From Methanomassiliicoccales archaeon (lineage in GTDB: Archaea > Thermoplasmatota > Thermoplasmata > Methanomassiliicoccales > UBA472): a stretch of DNA of 5,733 bases. The stretch spans positions 7,024-12,756 of the forward strand of contig DUJZ01000062.1 of assembly GCA_013329565.1 (NCBI GenBank), given 5' to 3'. The first letter of the stretch is position 1, and the number at the start of each line of letters is the position of its first letter. The translations under genes and the position numbers were made by a program. The notes under the pieces were generated by a model. The model worked only from the letters and a program-made list of their open reading frames with translations, made no database searches and was not told the origin of the DNA. Shown one piece after another: positions 1 to 4,107 of the stretch.

Positions 1-656
1 GATGCGCTGCGCAGGGATTCCTCGATCCTCCCGCTCATCATCCCCAGCTTGGAAAGCTCCGGAGTGATCTTCAGCATGTCCGCCAGATAGTTCTTCATCG
101 TTTCCACCGCCTTATAGCGGTGCTTGAGCAGTTCGACCACGACCGAGATGCCCTCCAGGGCCTCCTCCCGGTCACCCTCGAGAAGGGTCACCTTGACCAG
201 TTCGGAGAGGGTTATGATATCGTCCACGAAGATATCCCGGCTGCGCGCCAGGTTCATAAGCAGCAAAGCTTGTTCGTAATCGGCGGCGAAGGAGTCCGTC
301 CCCTCGCCCCAGATACGGACCATCATGGTCCGTACGCCCTTCCTCACCTCTTGATCGGGGTGCGAGAGGTTCTCCAGAACGGCCGCCTTGCCTTCCCTGG
401 TTAGCGATATGTCGTCCAGCAGCCTCAGAACGGACTCCCGGGCATTCTCGTTCTTGGCGTCGGTGTAACGGAGGAGCATGGCCACCATGCTCTCGGTCTC
501 GTCCTTGGCCATGTTGAGGACCCGGGACTCCATGCGCTTCCGCTCGATGGACAATGGGGAGGCCAGGGAGTCTAAGAGGATCGGTTCGATGCGATCGGCC
601 TCGGTCCTTCCCTTGGCGGAAATAGGCAGAATGCTGCGCAGTGAGACCGGGGGCAT
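1..656 (-). CDS. Helical HEAT-like repeat protein, N-terminal part, runs off the left edge
   Basis: The minus-strand frame starting with ATG at 656-654 stays open for 218 codons to the window edge, so only the N-terminal part is visible. The protein is almost entirely predicted helix. After a short N-terminal segment there are repeated amphipathic helix pairs of about 35-40 residues, for example residues 52-66 with 71-82 and 87-98 with 101-116, then 125-138, 144-159 and 163-178. The segment HPDQEVRKGVRTMMVRIWG (99-117) reads like a HEAT repeat. I see no catalytic motif, signal peptide or membrane segment, so a scaffolding or protein-binding role is inferred only from the fold. The start is favoured because a BRE/TATA-like element lies 26 bases upstream (leaderless) and an in-frame TGA lies at about 695-697. 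The gene is divergent from a Roadblock gene with a similar promoter. Its specific function is unknown. The overlapping frame starting at 660 is a shadow. Confidence 0.8.
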   Translation of the reverse strand, partial: MPPVSLRSILPISAKGRTEADRIEPILLDSLASPLSIERKRMESRVLNMAKDETESMVAMLLRYTDAKNENARESVLRLLDDISLTREGKAAVLENLSHPDQEVRKGVRTMMVRIWGEGTDSFAADYEQALLLMNLARSRDIFVDDIITLSELVKVTLLEGDREEALEGISVVVELLKHRYKAVETMKNYLADMLKITPELSKLGMMSGRIEESLRSA

Positions 657-678
657 GCATGTATTATGGAGTAGGTCC

Positions 679-691
679 AATAAATCCTTTT
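679..691 (-). promoter_or_regulatory. Archaeal BRE/TATA promoter of the helical-protein gene
   Basis: Read on the minus strand this is AAAAGGATTTATT: a purine BRE-like AAAAGG followed by a box A-like ATTTATT. The box centre (about 682) is 26 bases upstream of the ATG at 656, placing the transcription start at or next to the start codon. No Shine-Dalgarno sequence precedes that ATG, so a leaderless mRNA is inferred. Confidence 0.6.
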
Positions 692-723
692 GTTCTCATT
701 CGCACCCCAGACATCCAATGGGC

Positions 724-735
724 AAAGGTTTTATT
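724..735 (+). promoter_or_regulatory. Archaeal BRE/TATA promoter of the Roadblock gene
   Basis: AAAGGTTTTATT is a near copy of the divergent promoter on the other strand: AAAGG followed by a TTTTATT box A. The box centre (about 732) lies 30 bases before the ATG at 762, consistent with a transcription start within a few bases of the start codon. The two divergent boxes are about 50 bases apart centre to centre, close enough for one bound regulator to affect both. Confidence 0.6.
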
Positions 736-761
736 CCCATTTGCCATATTTCTACCGGGAG

Positions 762-1109
762 ATGCGTGGGTTGGAAGAGAGGGATTTCGAACAGATGCTG
801 CAGAAGGTGTCCGCCATAGAGGGCGTGGTATCCGCCTATGTCTGCTCCCGTGCCGGTAATTATGTCATGGGCAACACGCCGAAGTTTGCAGATCGGAACA
901 TGTACTCGGCGATTACCTCGCTGGCCTACGGAACCGCAGAGCAGGTGGGACACGAGATGAACGACGACCTTCGATACGTGTCCCTACGCTTCTCGGAGAA
1001 GAACCTGCTGGTGGTGGACCTTGGCCCGCGCCATCTGCTCGGGCTGCTGATAGACGGACACGTCGATCAGGAGCAGGTGCTCAACATGGTCAGACCGATC
1101 ATCGCCTGA
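762..1109 (+). CDS. Roadblock/LC7 domain protein (MglB-like small GTPase regulator family)
   Basis: A 115-residue single-domain protein, the usual size for free-standing archaeal and bacterial Roadblock/LC7 proteins. The domain order fits: an N-terminal helix (5-18), the IEGVVSAYV strand (19-27), a turn at Arg30-Asn33 with the next strand, a long middle helix (46-66), then strands RYVSLRF (71-77), NLLVVDL (81-87) and a final helix (102-113). Family members form homodimers or heterodimers that bind or regulate Ras-like or MglA-like GTPases; no GTPase gene is visible here, so the partner is unknown. The frame extends upstream to a TTG at 690, but those residues overlap the promoter and are low in domain similarity. 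ATG at 762 lies about 30 bases after the TATA-like box and begins exactly at the domain. GGGAG (757-761) abuts the ATG and is too close to be a normal ribosome binding site. Cys28 follows the first strand. Confidence 0.8.
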   Translation: MRGLEERDFEQMLQKVSAIEGVVSAYVCSRAGNYVMGNTPKFADRNMYSAITSLAYGTAEQVGHEMNDDLRYVSLRFSEKNLLVVDLGPRHLLGLLIDGHVDQEQVLNMVRPIIA

Positions 1110-1772
1110 TCACATCTTCCTGAAGCCGCGGCCGAACCATTCGCCTATGCACTTCACACCATAGGAGATCGAATCCGCCTTCGGCCGGTGCTTGCCGCCC
1201 GTATCCCCATCGAGGGAAAGGACCTCCTTTATCACGTCCTCCACGGAATGGCAGTCCCTTGAGCTGACAAAATAGGCATTGCCGACCGTGGACGGCTCGT
1301 GCGAGTCGCTGCCGGCGGTGAACGGCTTGCACATCTTGACCGCCAGCTTCGCAGCCAGATCGTTATGGTTGTGAGTGGAGCGGCCGTTGTGTATCTCGAT
1401 GGCATCGAAATCATTGGCGAGGGTTACCTCTTCGCCTAGTCCGGACCACATGCGGTAGGGGTGGGCGGCGACGGCGATGCCCCCTTGCGCCCGGATGAGG
1501 TCGATCGTCTCCGCCACGTCAAGCTCGCGGGGGACCTCCTCGTGGACGTTGTATGCCAGTATATGGCCCTTGGCCGATGATATCTCCATCCCCGGGATGA
1601 TCAGGATGTCGTCGCGTTTAAGGGAGAGAGCGTAGCGGGACCCCTCCAGGGAGTTGTGGTCCATGATGGCCAGGCCGGAAAGGCCCTTCACAACACATGC
1701 GTCCAGCACCTCCTCGATGCGGTTCTTGGAATCGCCGGAATGGCTGGAATGCACGTGCAGATCGAACTTCAT
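1110..1772 (-). CDS. PHP-domain metal-dependent phosphoesterase
   Basis: A 220-residue PHP-fold protein with the family metal-binding motifs in order: DLHVHS (4-9, His6 and His8), Asp14, MDHNS (37-41), PGMEIS (60-65, Glu63), His70, AHPY (103-106), EIHNG (126-130) and GSDSHEP (154-160, Asp156 and His158). These should coordinate a two- or three-metal centre in the cytoplasm. Known PHP proteins of this small free-standing type hydrolyse phosphoesters, including short oligoribonucleotides and 3',5'-bisphosphonucleotides (the TrpH/RNase AM group). The exact substrate here cannot be read from sequence. About 30 residues after the last motif form a helical tail ending in a basic, aromatic GRGFRKM. 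Its ATG overlaps the metG stop as ATGA with no strong Shine-Dalgarno, so translation is probably coupled to metG. Its TGA directly abuts the TGA of the convergent Roadblock gene. Confidence 0.88.
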   Translation of the reverse strand: MKFDLHVHSSHSGDSKNRIEEVLDACVVKGLSGLAIMDHNSLEGSRYALSLKRDDILIIPGMEISSAKGHILAYNVHEEVPRELDVAETIDLIRAQGGIAVAAHPYRMWSGLGEEVTLANDFDAIEIHNGRSTHNHNDLAAKLAVKMCKPFTAGSDSHEPSTVGNAYFVSSRDCHSVEDVIKEVLSLDGDTGGKHRPKADSISYGVKCIGEWFGRGFRKM

Positions 1773-3988
1773 CTCACTTTCGCCCCGTTGTCCAGATCTC
1801 CGTCCACGCCTATGCTGACCTTCTTCTCGGTGAATAGCGGCAGGGCCACGTCCGCCCCTTCCTTGGGCAGGAAGAAGGCGGCCTGAGATGCTTTCACGAG
1901 ACCGGAGGTGTCCGCCTTCACCTTCTTGCCGAGGTCGGCCTCCTGGTCGTTCAGGACGGTGCCGGTCCTCAGCGTGAAGGCCTGGAACTCCGTGAAGGTC
2001 AGGACCTTGGTTCCCGAGCCGAGGCCGCTGTTGACCCTGTCGCCAGGCTCCGCCGGACCGGCGGGAGTGAGCACCTTGACCTTCTCTCCGGCCTCCGCGG
2101 CCAGGACCATGCCCTGCGATTCCACGCCGCGGAGCTTCGCCGGGGCCAGGTTCGTTATCACGACCACCTTCTTGCCGGTGAGCTCCTCCTTGCTGTAGAA
2201 TGATCTCAAGCCAGCGACCAGCTGTATCGGGCGGCCGATGTTTACCTTCAGAACCATCAGCTTGTCGGCGTTGGGATGGTCGTCGACGGATTCGATCAGC
2301 CCGACGCGCAGGTCCAACGCTTCGAACCCGGAGAACGCCGATTCCTCCCGCTGGATCTTCACCTTGCGGTACAGCGGCTTAGGCTCAGGAAGCGCGCGGC
2401 CGACGTTGAGGTCCTTCCGGACCAGGTCCCAGGACCCTTCTCCCAGCGCGCCATCGTTGGCCAGGAATCCCCACAGCCTCTGAGTTGTGAAGGGAAGGAA
2501 CGGGAACCCCAGCACGGCCAAGGCCTGCACGACCTTCAGGTTCAGATGAAGCACCCCGCCGCACTTGGCGCGGTCGGTCTTGAGCAGGCTCCAGGGAGCG
2601 CAGGCGTCGAAGAAGCGGTTCCCGAACTGGGCCAGGTCCATTATGGCCTTGAGACCTTTCTTGAACTGGCAGGTGGACAGGTTCGTTTCCACCTCGGCCA
2701 TGGCCTGAGCGATGGCCTCCTCCACCTGCTTCGCCTCCGCCCCCAGCCCCTCGATGAACGGCGGGACCTCGTGGTAGTTCTTGTGGGTGAAGCTGAGCAC
2801 CCGGTGGAAGTAGTTTCCGAGAGTAGCTACCAGTTCGTTATTGACCTTGGTCTCGAAGTCCTCCCAGGAGAAGTCGGCGTCCTTGCCTTCCGGCATGTTG
2901 CTTGCCAGATAGTACCTCAGCTGATCGGGGTCGAACGTCTTCAGGATGCTCGGGATGTCTATGGACGGACCCTTGCTCTTGCTGAGCTTCTCGCCCTTGA
3001 AAGTAAGGAACTCGTTGGCCGGAACGTCGTACGGGAGATTGAGGCCGCCGTAGCCCATAAGGATGGAAGGCCAGATGATGGTGTGGAACGGAATGTTGTC
3101 CTTGCCCAGGAAGTAGTAGCCCTTCACCGAGGGATCGGTCCAGAACTCCTTCCAGGCGTCCTCGTTCCCAGTGGCCTTGGCCCATTCCTTGCTTGCCGAG
3201 AGGTAACCGATGACCGCCTCGAACCAGACGTAGATGACCTTTCCTTCCGATCCAGGTAGAGGCACGGGAACTCCCCAGGACATGTCCCTGGTGATCGGCC
3301 GGTCCTTGAGCCCGGATTCCAGCCAGTTCCGGGTGAACAGCTGGACGTTGGATCGCCAGTGCTTGCTGCCCTGAACGTACGAAAGGAGCGGTCGCTCGAA
3401 ATCGGTCAGCTTGAAGAAGTAATGCCTGGTCTCGCGCATCTCCGGGCGGCTCTTGCAGGTGATGCATAGCGGATCGGCTATCTCGCCAACCTCGAACGTC
3501 GTCCCGCACTTATCGCACTGGTCGCTGCGGCTGTTCTCGTTGCCGCATTTTGCGCATCTCCCTTCCACGTACCGGTCGGGCAGGAACTTGTCGCAGGTGG
3601 GGCAGAAGTACTGCAGGGTCTCCCTCTGCTCCAGGTGCCCCTTTCCCAGAAGGTCGGTGAATATCTCCTGGACCACCTGAAAGTGGTTCTCGGTGTGAGT
3701 TTTCGTAAAGAGCGAGAACTCGATGCCCAGGTCCTCGATGGCCTTCTTGTTCACCTCGTGATAGCGGTCGGCCACCTGCTGCGGGGTCGAGTTCTCCTTG
3801 TCCGCGCGTACCGTGACCGGAGTTCCGTGCTGGTCGGAGCCGGAGACCATGAGCACACGGTCTCCGCGCATCTTGTGATATCGTGAGAAGATGTCAGGGG
3901 GAAGCAACGAACCGGCCACGTGCCCCAGGTGGATCGCGCTGTTGGCGTAGGGCCAGGCCACCCCTATGAATACCTTGGATCGCTCCAT
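1769..3988 (-). CDS. metG: Methionyl-tRNA synthetase with C-terminal EMAPII-like tRNA-binding domain
   Basis: This class I synthetase charges tRNA-Met with methionine using ATP. Counting from ATG 3988 (739 residues): WPYAN (12-16), the HIGH signature as HLGH (20-23), a zinc insertion with four CX2C pairs (Cys129/132, 145/148, 158/161, 175/178) giving two knuckles, DMSWGVPVP (235-243), FLGKDNIPFHT (293-303) and the KMSKS signature as KLSKS (334-338). The helical anticodon-binding domain follows, with CAPW (463-466) carrying the expected anticodon-contacting Trp. An EMAPII/Trbp111-like OB fold spans about 555-652 (FEALDLRVG, NADKL, NLAPAKLRGVESQGM). The last 70 residues look like a degenerate second OB copy. 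An in-frame TTG at 4012 would add eight residues, but it lies inside the TATA box; ATG 3988 is 26 bases downstream of the box centre and starts MERSKVFIGVAWPYAN, typical of the family. It is the first gene of an operon with the PHP gene. Confidence 0.96.
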   Translation of the reverse strand: MERSKVFIGVAWPYANSAIHLGHVAGSLLPPDIFSRYHKMRGDRVLMVSGSDQHGTPVTVRADKENSTPQQVADRYHEVNKKAIEDLGIEFSLFTKTHTENHFQVVQEIFTDLLGKGHLEQRETLQYFCPTCDKFLPDRYVEGRCAKCGNENSRSDQCDKCGTTFEVGEIADPLCITCKSRPEMRETRHYFFKLTDFERPLLSYVQGSKHWRSNVQLFTRNWLESGLKDRPITRDMSWGVPVPLPGSEGKVIYVWFEAVIGYLSASKEWAKATGNEDAWKEFWTDPSVKGYYFLGKDNIPFHTIIWPSILMGYGGLNLPYDVPANEFLTFKGEKLSKSKGPSIDIPSILKTFDPDQLRYYLASNMPEGKDADFSWEDFETKVNNELVATLGNYFHRVLSFTHKNYHEVPPFIEGLGAEAKQVEEAIAQAMAEVETNLSTCQFKKGLKAIMDLAQFGNRFFDACAPWSLLKTDRAKCGGVLHLNLKVVQALAVLGFPFLPFTTQRLWGFLANDGALGEGSWDLVRKDLNVGRALPEPKPLYRKVKIQREESAFSGFEALDLRVGLIESVDDHPNADKLMVLKVNIGRPIQLVAGLRSFYSKEELTGKKVVVITNLAPAKLRGVESQGMVLAAEAGEKVKVLTPAGPAEPGDRVNSGLGSGTKVLTFTEFQAFTLRTGTVLNDQEADLGKKVKADTSGLVKASQAAFFLPKEGADVALPLFTEKKVSIGVDGDLDNGAKVR
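1772..1987 (-). repeat. Degenerate second OB-fold repeat at the MetRS C-terminus
   Basis: Counting from ATG 3988, residues 668-678 (F-Q-A-F-T-L-R-T-G-T-V) match the opening strand of the OB domain at 555-565 (F-E-A-L-D-L-R-V-G-L-I). Residues 700-706 (ASQAAFF) match 623-629 (ESQGMVL). The end, NGAKVR (734-739), resembles the EPGDRV (647-652) closing the first copy. The gap between the first two motifs is about 36 residues shorter than in the first copy, and the NADKL and NLAP-LRG segments are missing. I infer an internally deleted duplicate domain; it may equally be a lineage-specific extension with chance similarity. Confidence 0.45.
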
Positions 3989-4010
3989 CGGGCCTGGAAT
4001 GGGTTCGTTC

Positions 4011-4021
4011 AATATAACCTT
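4011..4021 (-). promoter_or_regulatory. Archaeal BRE/TATA promoter of metG-PHP operon
   Basis: On the minus strand the sequence reads AAGGTTATATT: BRE-like AAGG followed directly by a strong TTATATT box. The box centre (4014) is 26 bases upstream of the metG ATG at 3988, so the transcript probably starts at or within a base or two of the start codon. The candidate TTG start at 4012 is inside this box, which argues against it. Confidence 0.7.
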
Positions 4022-4044
4022 GCCGTCAGAGGAATAATGGACAG

Positions 4045-4053
4045 TTTATTATA
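4045..4053 (+). promoter_or_regulatory. TATA-box promoter of cooS
   Basis: TTTATTATA is an archaeal box A-like element. Standard spacing puts transcription start near 4075, giving a leader of roughly 32 bases before the ATG at 4108. Unlike the other three promoters, the preceding bases (GGACAG) are not the AAGG type. A T7 run (4067-4073) sits just before the predicted start. The box is about 35 bases from the divergent metG box. Confidence 0.5.
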
Positions 4054-4077
4054 GGCAGAAATCCAATTTTTTTCACA

Positions 4078-4094
4078 ACCATCGTTTGGATGGT
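4078..4094 (+). promoter_or_regulatory. Small hairpin at the predicted 5' end of the cooS leader
   Basis: ACCATC (4078-4083) and GATGGT (4089-4094) are perfectly complementary around a five-base GTTTG loop. The hairpin would begin about three bases from the predicted transcript start and end four bases before the Shine-Dalgarno. As a DNA dyad it could instead be an operator just downstream of the start site. A six-base stem can arise by chance, so function is unproven. Confidence 0.35.
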
Positions 4095-4097
4095 GGT

Positions 4098-4103
4098 AGG
4101 TGG
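4098..4103 (+). promoter_or_regulatory. Shine-Dalgarno sequence deciding the cooS start
   Basis: AGGTGG lies four bases before the ATG at 4108 and matches the archaeal GGAGGTGATC consensus in five of six positions. The in-frame ATG at 4090, which would add six residues (MVVGGP), has no such site upstream and would lie inside the leader hairpin, so 4108 is preferred. Confidence 0.6.
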
Positions 4104-4107
4104 TCCA

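Noticed and set aside
172..660. 162-codon minus-strand frame starting at ATG 660
   Set aside because: Its product is rich in Arg, Gly, His and Pro with no regular helix pattern. The overlapping frame from ATG 656 gives a sensible helical protein over the same bases and stays open to the edge.
2276..3259. Long open frame of 327 codons on the plus strand inside metG
   Set aside because: It is antisense to the well-conserved MetRS core, its product has no recognisable domain, and it has no promoter or ribosome site. High GC with strong codon bias easily keeps antisense frames open.
2838..3509. 223-codon minus-strand frame inside metG
   Set aside because: Same strand but different frame from MetRS, overlapping conserved motifs including KLSKS; its composition is that of a shifted frame.
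4067..4073. T7 run as a transcription terminator
   Set aside because: Both flanking genes are transcribed away from this region, so no transcript is expected to end here; it fits better as part of the cooS initiation region.
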